From positions 1-64,000 of the forward strand of contig CAKQNS010000004.1 in the NCBI GenBank assembly GCA_934255455.1: a stretch of DNA of 64,000 nt, given 5' to 3'. The stretch is from an uncultured Alphaproteobacteria bacterium (GTDB lineage: Bacteria > Pseudomonadota > Alphaproteobacteria > Rs-D84). Position 1 is the first letter of the stretch. Every line of letters begins with the position of its first letter. The notes beneath the pieces are model-generated. The model saw only the letters and a program-made list of their open reading frames with translations, made no database searches and was not told the origin of the DNA. Below, in pieces: positions 7,629 to 16,966 of this stretch. Both the position numbers and the translations under genes were made by a program.

Positions 7629-8384
7629 TTATTTCCATGCCGTCGGAATATCGTCATAATCAGACAATCTGGTTGCACCACGATACATAATTTTAACTTG
7701 GGTTGTGGTGGCCGACGGGAATTGATTGTATAAATATTCGCCATCGGGATTGCGTGCCGACGGCCCCGCCAATTTTGTGCAACCATCAAATGTTGCCGTA
7801 AACATAGATGTCGCCATATTGCCCGAAATGTCGCCAAACAGACCCACCGGAATTTCGGTTATATTCGTGCAGCGTTGGAATGTGGCGTTATACATGTGCG
7901 CGGCGGGTGCGCCAGATATTCCGGCGAACAAATCGGATGGAATTTCGGTAATACCGCGGCAATCAACAAATGTTTGGGCAAACATACTCTGGGCCGGTTT
8001 GCCAACAATTCCCGCAAACAAATCATGCGGTATTTCGGTGATGCCGGTACAGCCCTTGAATGTCCCATAAAACACAGATGTAACCGGGGCACCGTTGACC
8101 TGGGCAAACAGTTTCGGTGGAATTTTCGTCAGTGATGTGCAATTTGTAAATGTTGAATTAAACATAGATTTCACAGGTGCCGTTTCCAACCCATAAAACA
8201 AGTTTTCGGGAATATATGCCAAATTTGTGCACCCGTAAAATGTTTCATAGAATGTCGGAACATCTGTGCCAATAATGGGGAATACGGACGCGAAACTGCC
8301 GTCGACACGGGCCAATGCCGTGTTGTTTTTCAGGCTGATTGAATTGTTGGCGTTGTTATTGTATCCAATGATTGAACCAGTCAA
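7629..8384 (-). CDS. DUF285 (BspA-like) repeat protein, probably truncated at the N-terminus
   Basis: The product is built of five repeats of about 36 residues with the consensus TFxxCTxITEIPxxLFAGIxGxPAxSMF. This is the DUF285/BspA-like repeat of surface proteins, which forms a leucine-rich-repeat-like solenoid. The only start in frame before an upstream stop is TTG at 8382-8384. There is no signal peptide, and the rng terminator ends only about 35 bases upstream, leaving little room for a promoter. Full-length members normally have a signal peptide, so this may be the surviving 3' part of a longer gene. Confidence 0.65.
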   Translation of the reverse strand: MTGSIIGYNNNANNSISLKNNTALARVDGSFASVFPIIGTDVPTFYETFYGCTNLAYIPENLFYGLETAPVKSMFNSTFTNCTSLTKIPPKLFAQVNGAPVTSVFYGTFKGCTGITEIPHDLFAGIVGKPAQSMFAQTFVDCRGITEIPSDLFAGISGAPAAHMYNATFQRCTNITEIPVGLFGDISGNMATSMFTATFDGCTKLAGPSARNPDGEYLYNQFPSATTTQVKIMYRGATRLSDYDDIPTAWK

Positions 8385-8416
8385 ACGGATTTTTATGCCT
8401 TTTCAAAGAACTGGAC

Positions 8417-8447
8417 AATAAAAATGGGGCAGGGCCCCATTTTTTTT
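8417..8447 (-). terminator. Terminator after the RNase E/G gene
   Basis: ATGGGGC and GCCCCAT pair around a 3-base loop (8424-8440), with A/T runs on both sides, so it can act in either direction. On the minus strand it directly follows the stop codon of the ribonuclease gene. Confidence 0.85.
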
Positions 8448-10239
8448 ATCCAACCAATTTTTGCCAGAATGTTTTTTTCTTGGGCTGTTTTTTGCGCTTG
8501 CGACGCGGCGCATTCATGGTTGTTTTTTTCGCGTCCAAATGTTGGGCGTTTTTCTTTTTCGCATCGGTCGATGGTGCGTACGCATCCAAAACTTCATCGG
8601 TTTTAACGGCTTCGGGCGCAACGCGTTGAATCGAATATTGATCGATGTTCATCATGCTGTCGTCGCCAACAATCACAATTTCGGTTTCAAATTCCGATTC
8701 CATTGCCGCCAATTCGGCGCGTTTGTGGTTCAGCAAATATACCGCCACATCGGTCGGTACCGTCATAATGATTTTTTGGGCACTTTTGGCCAGCAATTTT
8801 TCCTGCAAATGGCGGAACATAATCAGCGCCGCCGTCTGGATAGATGGTACAACACCGGCACCCAAACAGTGCGGACATTGGACATACGATGTTTCGATAA
8901 AACTGCTGCGCAGGCGTTGACGCGATAACATCAATACACCAAATGCGTTGATTTTTGCAACCTGGGTGCGGGCGCGGTCGCGTTTCATAACCTCGCGCAT
9001 TTTCATTTCCAATTTGCGGTTGTTGCGTTCCTCTTCCATATCGATAAAGTCAATCGCGACAATACCCGCCAAATCGCGCAGGCGCAATTGCAATGCGATT
9101 TCCTCGGCCGCCTCTAAATTAGTATTCAGTGCGGTTTGTTCGATGTCTTTTTCCTTTATCGCGCGGGATGAATTGACGTCAATTGTCACCATCGCTTCGG
9201 TCTGGTTGATGACCAGCGACCCGCCCGACGGCAACTGAACATACGGACCGTGCAATCCTTCCAGCTGTTTTTCAACGCCGGCCTTGACCATCAATGGAAC
9301 GGCGGCGTCCTTGTATTGAACCAACTGTTTGCGTGGTGCGCGACCATACATTTGTTGGAAATATGTTTTTGCGGCATCGTATGCTTCTTCGCCCTGGATG
9401 ACCAAGACATCGTCCTTGTCCGCCAGAAAATCGCGCACAACGCGGCGCAGTAATGAATCCTCGGTATGAATGGTGACCGGCGCGACTGATTCCAGTGTCG
9501 TTTTGCGGATTTCGTTCCACAAATTCACCAGGTAATCATAATCCGCCGCAATTGATGTGGCATCCGCACCCATTGCCGCCGTACGCAGAACAACCGTCAT
9601 ACCCTTGGGGATTTTCAGGCCGTGCAGAATTTCACGCAGACGTGCGCGTTCGGATTTGTCCGAAATCTTTTTCGAAATACCATAACTGTTGCGTTTGCGG
9701 GAATTCGGCATCAGAACGGCAAAACGGCCCGCCAATGACAAATATGTTGTCATAGATGCACCTTTTTGACCGCGTTCTTCTTTGACCCCTTGGATCAGCA
9801 AAATTTGCTTTGGTTTGATAACATCCTGAATTTTGAATTCACGGGCGCGTTTAACAAATTCCTTGTTATCTTCGCCGGCGCTGTGGTCGTCGTATTCGGC
9901 AACCTCGTCATTTTCGTCATCGGGGTCGTCGTCGTCATCGACAATATTGGCATGCGCCAATTCCAACAGTTTCTTTTTCTGTTCGGGTGACACCTGGTAA
10001 TAATCTGGGTGAATTTCCGAAAACGGTAAAAATCCGTTTTTGCCCGTGCCATAGTCCACGAATGCCGCCTGTAATGACGGTTCAACACGAATAACCTTGG
10101 CCAAGTAGATGTTGCCCTTTATCTGGGGCTTGGTTGTTGTTTCAACATCAAAATCAGAAACGCGATTGGTTGCAGTATCCACCACCACCACACGGGTTTC
10201 TTCCGGGTGGACAGCGTCCACATAGATTTTCTTTGACAT
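8446..10239 (-). CDS. rng: Ribonuclease E/G family endoribonuclease
   Basis: Single-strand-specific endoribonuclease acting in mRNA decay and rRNA or tRNA processing. An N-terminal S1 domain (AAFVDYGTGKNGFLPFSEIH, about residues 55-75) is interrupted by an acidic insert (VDDDDDPDDENDEVAEYDD), as in alphaproteobacterial RNase E. Then come the RNase H/DNase I-like catalytic parts with TIDVNSSRA and FIDMEEERNNRK, and the zinc link CPHCLGAG. After about 500 residues only a short basic tail remains, so a long degradosome scaffold is missing. The length of 597 makes rng or a short rne equally valid names. The start has AAAGGAT upstream. The 206 bases before it (10240-10445) hold no supported gene. 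Confidence 0.9.
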   Translation of the reverse strand: MSKKIYVDAVHPEETRVVVVDTATNRVSDFDVETTTKPQIKGNIYLAKVIRVEPSLQAAFVDYGTGKNGFLPFSEIHPDYYQVSPEQKKKLLELAHANIVDDDDDPDDENDEVAEYDDHSAGEDNKEFVKRAREFKIQDVIKPKQILLIQGVKEERGQKGASMTTYLSLAGRFAVLMPNSRKRNSYGISKKISDKSERARLREILHGLKIPKGMTVVLRTAAMGADATSIAADYDYLVNLWNEIRKTTLESVAPVTIHTEDSLLRRVVRDFLADKDDVLVIQGEEAYDAAKTYFQQMYGRAPRKQLVQYKDAAVPLMVKAGVEKQLEGLHGPYVQLPSGGSLVINQTEAMVTIDVNSSRAIKEKDIEQTALNTNLEAAEEIALQLRLRDLAGIVAIDFIDMEEERNNRKLEMKMREVMKRDRARTQVAKINAFGVLMLSRQRLRSSFIETSYVQCPHCLGAGVVPSIQTAALIMFRHLQEKLLAKSAQKIIMTVPTDVAVYLLNHKRAELAAMESEFETEIVIVGDDSMMNIDQYSIQRVAPEAVKTDEVLDAYAPSTDAKKKNAQHLDAKKTTMNAPRRKRKKQPKKKTFWQKLVG

Positions 10240-10445
10240 TTAATAATCCTTTTGTTGCGGGTTCGTATGCAACGGATACATTTCGTCCCCATGGGGCGTC
10301 CCAGCCCATGCCAAGGGAAATCGCCGCATAAATCAGCAGCGTGACCAAAAATGTATAAAATAGTGACAATATAAACACTTGCTATACCCCATTGTCATAC
10401 GACAGGGTTCAGTCTAGCATGCCGAACCCCGTTATGGCAAGGTAT

Positions 10446-11474
10446 TTATTTTTTACGTGTTTTAATATTTTTTATTTTCGTTGGAATCTGGGAAATTTTA
10501 TCCTTGGCCTCGGCCGCCCAGCGCTTCATACGCGCACGCAACCACCGTTCATAGATAAAGAACAACCCGCCAATCCCAATCAGTGGCAATACATAGTAAA
10601 TTATGCGGTATGCCAACAGGGCACCGAAAACATTGGCCTTGTCTACGGAATCTGGCAATGCCAACATAAAAACACTTTCAAATACGCCAATGCCGCCCGG
10701 AACCTGGCTGAATACGCCAGTGGTTTGGGCAATTACAAACAGTCCAATATATGTGCCAAACGGGATGTCCACAAACGGAATCAGACAGAAATACAGCACC
10801 AACCCGGCCAGAACACTGTCGGTGATGCCCAATAACATTTGCAGGCCCGCCATTTTTGTGGATGGTACCTGGAATTTCAATTGGCCGATTTTGATGCTTT
10901 TACCATAAAAAAGTACGGTCATGGCGAAATACGCCAACAACGATGCCGCACAGAATATAAACAGCGCGTTCAGCCCGACCGCCGCCCCAGTCGATGAATT
11001 CAAAATATCATGTGGTACCAGAAAATACCCAATCAGCACGATTGCCGCACATCCCAGGAAGTATGTGAACCCAGAAATGGTCAACATTTTTACAATGTCG
11101 CCACCACGAATGCGCCACCGTGTGTACAGGCGGTACCGAATTGCGCCGCCACTGACCACGGCGTGACCAGCGTTGTTGCTGATTGCAAATCCCAGCATTC
11201 CCGCCAGCATCCATTTCCACCATACGACTTTTTTACTTTCGCCAACATAATTTAATGCCAAATAATCATACAGCGACAGGGCAAAATACCCCGCCAGGCA
11301 CGCACAGCACGCGGCAAACAAATTTGCCAACGGAATGGCCGCAATAGCATGAACAATGTCAGAAAATGAATAATTGCGCAATTGCCACCACAACATCCCG
11401 GCGGCCAAAACAAAGAAAAATATGCCTGCATAACTGATAATTTTTTTCAACAGGCGTTTCGCATTGGTTGACAT
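10446..11474 (-). CDS. YbhN/UPF0104 (LPG synthase TM domain) family membrane protein
   Basis: An eight- or nine-segment inner-membrane protein of 342 residues in the family related to the flippase half of lysyl-phosphatidylglycerol synthase. Typical blocks are ISNNAGHAVVSGGAIRYRLY and TTGVFSQVPGGIGVFESVF. The C-terminus is short and basic (KIKNIKTRKK), with no aminoacyl transferase domain, so only lipid or polyprenol transport is plausible. The start at 11474 has an AAAAGGA site at good spacing; the upstream start at 11519 lacks one. It stands alone between the M48 protease gene and the ribonuclease gene. Confidence 0.8.
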   Translation of the reverse strand: MSTNAKRLLKKIISYAGIFFFVLAAGMLWWQLRNYSFSDIVHAIAAIPLANLFAACCACLAGYFALSLYDYLALNYVGESKKVVWWKWMLAGMLGFAISNNAGHAVVSGGAIRYRLYTRWRIRGGDIVKMLTISGFTYFLGCAAIVLIGYFLVPHDILNSSTGAAVGLNALFIFCAASLLAYFAMTVLFYGKSIKIGQLKFQVPSTKMAGLQMLLGITDSVLAGLVLYFCLIPFVDIPFGTYIGLFVIAQTTGVFSQVPGGIGVFESVFMLALPDSVDKANVFGALLAYRIIYYVLPLIGIGGLFFIYERWLRARMKRWAAEAKDKISQIPTKIKNIKTRKK

Positions 11475-11559
11475 AAAAATCCTTTTACCAGGAACACAGG
11501 ATAACAGTATGCCCCACAAAAAGCAAAGTAAAAATAACGCCTGGATAAAATGCGGAAAA

Positions 11560-12852
11560 CTACTTTTTATTCAATATATCGCCCGATTTTATATATTCGG
11601 GTGCGCTGGCCGGTAATTTGCCGCGGGCGGCGTTTGCATATTTTTTTGCTTTTTTATCGTCGCCAATCATTGAATAGTATTCGGCGCGTGCCCAATCGGC
11701 CCGGCCATCGTCGTATGCGCGTGCCAATACCCAATATGTCAGTGGTGCGGGCGCCGCCAATAATGAACGTTTGCACAGTTCTATGGCGCGGGCGTCGTCG
11801 CCGGGTGCATTGCGTTCGGTTAAAACCAATGCCAGGGCCGTCTGAATTTGTGGGGCGTTTGGTAATAATTCCAAACTGTGTTCGTATGCGCGAACACTGT
11901 CATCATAATGGCCAAATTGGTATTCTATATCACCCAGCAATTCGTAAAAATAGGGGCTGTTGCCGTGGCGCGAAATCAATGTGCGTGTGCCGACGCGCGC
12001 CGCATCCAAATTGCCTGCACGCATCGCGGCAATTGCCCGCGCATAAATGGCGGCATCTGATTTATTTGCGTATGGGTACAATTCGCGCACGCGGGCGGGC
12101 GTGTCCAAATATCCGACCAGTTTTGCGCGTACCAGTTCAAACTGGTCGCGTCGCGTTGATTCTAATTTGGCGTCTGGTGTGAATTCAATTTTTGATATGC
12201 GGTCACGCACATTGTTTAATCGTTCGGTGGTCAACGGGTGATTTATGCGCGATGGGTTTACACGCGATTCCATTTCGCCGGTTTGGTCCCGCATTTGTTC
12301 AAAAACAGTCACAAATCCGTTTGGGTTTTGCCCCGCGCGCACCATTAAATCCAACCCCAGGTTATCGGCAATGCGCTCTTCGTCCCGGGAAAATGCCAGC
12401 ATTGATTGTTGGGCAATGCCACCCGAACCCGCCAGCACCCCCGCGCCCAGCGATGGATTGCCGCCCGCCACCATCAGCCCGATGCCCAGTGCCTGAATCA
12501 ACATGGCGCGTTGCATTTCCGCCGCCATACGCGACGACATTTGCGCCATGTGCCCGCCAATTGTGTGCCCCAGTTCGTGCGCAACAACCGCCTGTAATGC
12601 ATCGGGTGATTTTATTTGCATCAACAGGCCGGTATATATATATATGTCTTCGCCCCCCATAACGAATGCATTAAAATCGTCGTTTCGCACAATATGAATG
12701 CGCAGGCGGTCATTTGAAATATCGGCGGCGTTAGCAACAGGTGAAATCAGTTCAGATAAAAATCGTTCGGTTTCGGTGTCGTTGATAATTGCGGCGGCAT
12801 CTGCGCGTGCCACCATAAATATACATATTAAAAATGCAAATATTTTATGCAC
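11560..12852 (-). CDS. M48 family metalloprotease with TPR repeats (BepA-like)
   Basis: A periplasmic zinc metalloprotease with the HELGH motif in AVVAHELGHTIGGHMA and the second zinc region SRDEERIADNLGLDLM, followed by TPR-like helices in the last 150 residues. This is the arrangement of BepA/YfgC, which degrades stalled outer-membrane proteins. A signal peptide (FAFLICIFMVARADA) is present. The GTG at 12850-12852 overlaps the recG stop by 8 bases, suggesting translational coupling; a TTG at 12873 is an alternative that adds seven residues. A role with the BAM machinery is inferred from the family. Confidence 0.88.
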   Translation of the reverse strand: MHKIFAFLICIFMVARADAAAIINDTETERFLSELISPVANAADISNDRLRIHIVRNDDFNAFVMGGEDIYIYTGLLMQIKSPDALQAVVAHELGHTIGGHMAQMSSRMAAEMQRAMLIQALGIGLMVAGGNPSLGAGVLAGSGGIAQQSMLAFSRDEERIADNLGLDLMVRAGQNPNGFVTVFEQMRDQTGEMESRVNPSRINHPLTTERLNNVRDRISKIEFTPDAKLESTRRDQFELVRAKLVGYLDTPARVRELYPYANKSDAAIYARAIAAMRAGNLDAARVGTRTLISRHGNSPYFYELLGDIEYQFGHYDDSVRAYEHSLELLPNAPQIQTALALVLTERNAPGDDARAIELCKRSLLAAPAPLTYWVLARAYDDGRADWARAEYYSMIGDDKKAKKYANAARGKLPASAPEYIKSGDILNKK

Positions 12853-14899
12853 CAATTTGGGCCCCACGGTCAAATATAAACATTAAATCATGCGTCCATG
12901 CATCCACGCCCGTCATATCGCGCGCCGCGTTTGCAGCCAAACGGAACAGGTCGCGATGTTCACGCCAATCGGCAAAGTGGTAATTTATCCAACCGCTTTG
13001 GCGGGTGCCAATCAATTCGCCGGTGCCGCGCATCATTAAATCTTGTTCGGCAATGGCAAACCCATCGTCTGTTTCGCACAGAACCGATAAACGCTGCATC
13101 CCGTGTTCGGTCGTGTTTTTACCGAATAATAAAATGCAATACGATTGTGTGTTGCCGCGTCCGACGCGCCCGCGTAATTGGTGCAATGCGGCCAGACCGA
13201 ACCGTTCGGCATTTTCAATAACCATAATTGTGGCACGTGGGACATCAATGCCAACCTCTATGACAGTGGTGGCGACCAATATTGACATATCGGAAGTGTC
13301 ATCGGCAAATTTTGCCATAACGGCGTCGCGTTGTTTTTTATCCATTTGGCCGTGAACCAATCCGGCGGTTGGGAAAAACTGTTTCAAATATTCGTGCCGT
13401 GCGGTTGCGGCCGCCGCAGCGTTGTCTTCGGCATCGTCAACCAGGGGGCATACCCAGAACACCTTGGCACCGGCGGCAATCTGTGCTGCCAGGCGCGGCA
13501 CCAAATCGGCAATACGCGTGACCGATAATTTTGTCGTTTTTATCGGCAGGCGCCCCGCAGGTTTTTCATTTATAACCGACACATCCATATCGCCATAAAT
13601 TGTCATGGACAAAGTGCGTGGTATTGGCGTGGCGGACAGCGCCAATAAATCTGGGTTTGAACCCTTGGCCCGCATAGATTCCCGTTGGGACACGCCAAAT
13701 CGATGCTGTTCGTCAACAATGACCAACCCCAAATCGCGATATTCAACATCATCGGAAAACAGGGCGTGCGTGCCAATGACCAAACGCGTACGCCCCGAAC
13801 GCAGTGAAATCAGTTTTTCGCGTCGCGCCGCGCCCTTGTCCCGACCGGTCAGAATATCACACACTATGCCGATTTTGTCGCACATTGGGCGCAGTTTGTT
13901 GTAATGTTGCAATGCCAATGCGTCTGTTGGGGCCAGCAACGCCGTTTGACCACCCATTTCCGCCATTCGAACCGCCGCCGCCATGGCGACAATGGTTTTA
14001 CCGCTGCCCACATCGCCCTGGACCAGGCGCATCATTGGCGTATCGGATGCCATATCGGCAAATATTTCATCAATTGTGCGCGATTGCGCACCCGTCAGTT
14101 CAAATGGCAATGTATTGCGGAATTTATCCAATAATTGATATTTGTTTGGGCGCACGGCGCGTTTGTTGCGCGGGTCGCGCCGGTTGCGGCGGCTGATTGC
14201 GATGGCCGATTGATGTGCCAACAATTCCCAATACGCCAATTTCACAATATATTTTGAATTCGGGGCCAGGTCATCATCGCTTTCTGGGTAATGAACATGC
14301 GTCAACGCATCGAAAAATTCGCGTGTGTTTTCGTCCGTTTCGCCCGCCATTTTATCGCCCAGTGCACCAAAAATCTGGTCCCGCACGGCGGCAAAAGTTT
14401 TTTGGGTCAAACCCTCGCCCGATGGGTATATGGCCTGGACAGATGGAATTTTCCCGGCGTTTTCCAAGGGCTCGATAAAATCAGGATGATTGATAATTGC
14501 GCGCGATGTTTTTTCCAATTTGCCACTGACCATACGCCATGCGCCAATTGGTAATTTTTCCAACCAATAATCCAAAAAATGTGTGTTAAAAAATTGCAGT
14601 GTGACCGTGGCGCCGGTTTTATCATTGCAGACAATTTGTGTTGGGGTGCGTCGCCCGCGAAAAACGCCACCGCGGCGATGTGATTTTATTTGCAGCGGAA
14701 TGGTCAGTGTTTCGCCCGGCGTTGCGTCCGCCACACATTCGGTTATGCCACGTGCACGGATATATGCCGGAATGTGCAACATAAAATCCAGTACACGTCG
14801 CCCCGGCAACACATCGTCAAATCGTGCGGCCAAAACCGGCCCCACGCCACGAATGAATTGCAGGTCGGTATTCAGAAAATCGAACAGTTCTTTTCTCAT
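12845..14899 (-). CDS. recG: ATP-dependent DNA helicase RecG
   Basis: Branch-migration helicase for stalled replication forks and recombination intermediates. An N-terminal wedge/OB domain is followed by a superfamily 2 core: Walker A GDVGSGKT (about residue 300), VDEQHRFG box, ALSATPIPRT and the C-terminal motif QLRGRVGRGNTQSYC. The 684 residues from the ATG at 14897-14899 match the family; nine extra residues from an upstream start are unlikely. It overlaps the start of the M48 protease gene. Confidence 0.95.
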   Translation of the reverse strand: MRKELFDFLNTDLQFIRGVGPVLAARFDDVLPGRRVLDFMLHIPAYIRARGITECVADATPGETLTIPLQIKSHRRGGVFRGRRTPTQIVCNDKTGATVTLQFFNTHFLDYWLEKLPIGAWRMVSGKLEKTSRAIINHPDFIEPLENAGKIPSVQAIYPSGEGLTQKTFAAVRDQIFGALGDKMAGETDENTREFFDALTHVHYPESDDDLAPNSKYIVKLAYWELLAHQSAIAISRRNRRDPRNKRAVRPNKYQLLDKFRNTLPFELTGAQSRTIDEIFADMASDTPMMRLVQGDVGSGKTIVAMAAAVRMAEMGGQTALLAPTDALALQHYNKLRPMCDKIGIVCDILTGRDKGAARREKLISLRSGRTRLVIGTHALFSDDVEYRDLGLVIVDEQHRFGVSQRESMRAKGSNPDLLALSATPIPRTLSMTIYGDMDVSVINEKPAGRLPIKTTKLSVTRIADLVPRLAAQIAAGAKVFWVCPLVDDAEDNAAAAATARHEYLKQFFPTAGLVHGQMDKKQRDAVMAKFADDTSDMSILVATTVIEVGIDVPRATIMVIENAERFGLAALHQLRGRVGRGNTQSYCILLFGKNTTEHGMQRLSVLCETDDGFAIAEQDLMMRGTGELIGTRQSGWINYHFADWREHRDLFRLAANAARDMTGVDAWTHDLMFIFDRGAQIGA

Positions 14900-14936
14900 A
14901 TACCAAAAACGGTACCGCAAAAGCATCGTTTTATCA

Positions 14937-14966
14937 ATAAAAAAGCACCGCCAAATTTGGCGGTGC
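14937..14966 (-). terminator. Terminator after ackA
   Basis: GCACCGCC pairs with GGCGGTGC (14945-14966) and is followed by a T-run on the minus strand. It separates ackA from recG. Confidence 0.92.
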
Positions 14967-14985
14967 GGTAAATTATGGTTTGCAA

Positions 14986-16227
14986 TTATTTCGCAAACGA
15001 ATAATTCATTTTCAAATGATCCGGATTATATGTGCCGTTCATAATTGCCAAAGTATCTTCGACAATGACCAATTCTTCGTTGGTTGCAATCATAAATACC
15101 TTGACCGGGCTGTCCGGGGTGCTGATTTCGGCCTGGTCAACGCCTTTGCGCGCCAGGGCGGCGGCGTTCTTTTCGTGGTCGATTTTGATGCCCAATTCTT
15201 CCAATCCGGTGCAGAATTTTTCACGCAGATAATCGTCGTTTTCGCCAACACCAGCGGTGAAAACCAATGCATCGGTATGACCCAATTCGGCCATATACGC
15301 GCCGATGTATTTTTTCACATTGTGAACCTCGGTATCAATGGCCAAACGGCATTTGTCGTTGGAGCCCTTGTTTTCTTCGACATCGCGGCGGTCGGCAAAG
15401 CATTCGGTCAGACCCATCAGACCAGAATCCTTGTTCAAATGTTTCTGCATTTGATCCGGTGTCAATTTCAATGTGTTCATAACATACAGAACAACACCCG
15501 GGTCCAAATCGCCTGGACGTGTACCCATGGTCAGACCCGACAACGGTGTCATACCCAACGATGTATCAACCGAAATACCGTTTTTAATTGCGGTGGCCGA
15601 TGCACCCGAACCAATGTGCAATGTCACTAAATTGCATTGGTCGGCCGGTTTGCCCAACATTGTCGCGGCGCGTTTTGATACATACAAATGCGATGTCCCG
15701 TGGAAACCATAGCGACGCACGCCCAATTCGGTATACCATGCGGTTGGCACAGCATAGCGATATGCGTAATCTGGCATGGTCTGGTGGAAAGCGGTGTCAA
15801 ACACGGCAACCTGTTTTGCATTTGGCAATAATTGTTTGGCGGTGACAATACCCATCAATGCCGGTGGGTTGTGCAGTGGTGCCAACGGCGACAGTTTATC
15901 AATTGCCTTCATAACATCATCGGTAATTTCAACAGACGACGCGAATTTATCGCCCCCCATAACAACGCGGTGGCCAACACCTTTGATTTCGTTCAGGTCA
16001 ATTGATGCCTCGCGCAACATGAACAGAACGACATTCAACGCCTCGTCATGATTTTTCATAACGGTGTCTTTGCGTTGTTTGGTGCCATCCGGATATTTTT
16101 GTGTGACAAAAGAATCCGGCAGACCGATTTTTTCAACATTACCGCCAACGACGGCTTTCTTGGAATTCGCGTCGAAAACCTGGTATTTCAACGACGAAGA
16201 TCCACAGTTCAATGCAAGTATGTACAT
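14986..16227 (-). CDS. ackA: Acetate kinase
   Basis: Interconverts acetyl phosphate plus ADP with acetate plus ATP, giving substrate-level ATP in fermentation. Family signatures are complete: NCGSSSLKYQVFD at the N-terminus, GHRVVMGG, RRYGFHGTSH, and the nucleotide and metal region GTRPGDLDPG and FTAGVGEND. The ATG at 16225-16227 follows AAAGGGA and gives 413 residues, normal for the family. No pta is adjacent, so acetyl phosphate would come from a gene elsewhere. Together with nifJ at 49.7 kb it implies the pyruvate to acetyl-CoA to acetate route. Confidence 0.96.
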   Translation of the reverse strand: MYILALNCGSSSLKYQVFDANSKKAVVGGNVEKIGLPDSFVTQKYPDGTKQRKDTVMKNHDEALNVVLFMLREASIDLNEIKGVGHRVVMGGDKFASSVEITDDVMKAIDKLSPLAPLHNPPALMGIVTAKQLLPNAKQVAVFDTAFHQTMPDYAYRYAVPTAWYTELGVRRYGFHGTSHLYVSKRAATMLGKPADQCNLVTLHIGSGASATAIKNGISVDTSLGMTPLSGLTMGTRPGDLDPGVVLYVMNTLKLTPDQMQKHLNKDSGLMGLTECFADRRDVEENKGSNDKCRLAIDTEVHNVKKYIGAYMAELGHTDALVFTAGVGENDDYLREKFCTGLEELGIKIDHEKNAAALARKGVDQAEISTPDSPVKVFMIATNEELVIVEDTLAIMNGTYNPDHLKMNYSFAK

Positions 16228-16279
16228 TTGTGTCCCTTTGTTTCTATGTGGGCCAGCATAGCAAAGTATCAATTGCGTT

Positions 16280-16849
16280 TCAACAGTAAACTCGCGCCCG
16301 GATGCGCCATTTTGTTTTATCTATGTTTGTGGCCACCCCCGTCGTTTTGTGCGATACCCAAAACGCGTCATCGCCCACAAATATGCGCAGATGCAATCCA
16401 TTTGCGTCGGTAAATGTATACGGTGCGGGATTCGTACGCGTACCAATGCCAAACGACGCAACTGCATCCCCAGCGCTGTACCCGCCGTCGTCCGATTGGC
16501 AAACCATAACAACATTTGCAAAAATTGGCGCCAGTGTTGTATTGAACACACATTCGTATGTTGCCGCATTTCCAATCGCCATATCGGGTGATACCATGAT
16601 GGACGGCGCGGTTGCACCACCAAACCGCGCAAACAATGATGTCCAAAATTCATCGGACACCGATGCAATGTCAAAATCACTGGTGCCGGGCGCTGCATCG
16701 GCGCGTGCCAACGCAAAACCGCCCAATGTTTCACCATCGTGCACGCGCAGTGTTTTTGCGTCGGTATCCATTGTTATTTCACCGGGCAACCCCGTAAAGT
16801 TATTGTTTTGTGCGGCGGTCCCGCGGCGAATTTGTAAAATTCGTGACAT
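16280..16849 (-). CDS. Protein with Mtd-N-like (phage tropism determinant) N-terminal domain
   Basis: The first 50 residues, with IQIRRGTAAQNNNF then GLPGEITMDTDAKTLRVHDG, fit the N-terminal domain found on many phage tail fibres and on the major tropism determinant (Mtd). The remaining 140 residues are unrecognised and rich in small residues and beta-strand pattern, ending WRIRARVYC. There is no signal peptide and no other phage gene next to it except possibly the 737-residue protein upstream. It could be a prophage relic or a domesticated tail-fibre-like protein. No reverse transcriptase or template repeat of a diversity-generating retroelement is present in the window. Confidence 0.65.
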   Translation of the reverse strand: MSRILQIRRGTAAQNNNFTGLPGEITMDTDAKTLRVHDGETLGGFALARADAAPGTSDFDIASVSDEFWTSLFARFGGATAPSIMVSPDMAIGNAATYECVFNTTLAPIFANVVMVCQSDDGGYSAGDAVASFGIGTRTNPAPYTFTDANGLHLRIFVGDDAFWVSHKTTGVATNIDKTKWRIRARVYC

Positions 16850-16886
16850 ATAAAATCCTTTGGTTAAAATTGATTGTTTTATGCAA

Positions 16887-16912
16887 TAAAAAACACCGCC
16901 AATGGCGGTGTT
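16887..16912 (-). terminator. Terminator after the 737-residue gene
   Basis: AACACCGCC pairs with GGCGGTGTT (16892-16912) around a short loop, with a T-run on the minus strand. Confidence 0.85.
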
Positions 16913-16966
16913 GTTATGCGGTGCATTATATCACAAAACACCCAAAAAGGCAAGGGCGTTATCGCG

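Noticed and set aside
10154..10378. A 74-residue minus-strand frame starting GTG at 10378 with one hydrophobic segment, running into the ribonuclease gene
   Set aside because: It lacks a clear ribosome-binding site and its 3' half overlaps the ribonuclease gene out of frame; the hydrophobic stretch alone is not enough.
16280..16849. Diversity-generating retroelement target
   Set aside because: Only the Mtd-N-like domain is seen; no reverse transcriptase or template/variable repeats are found in the window.
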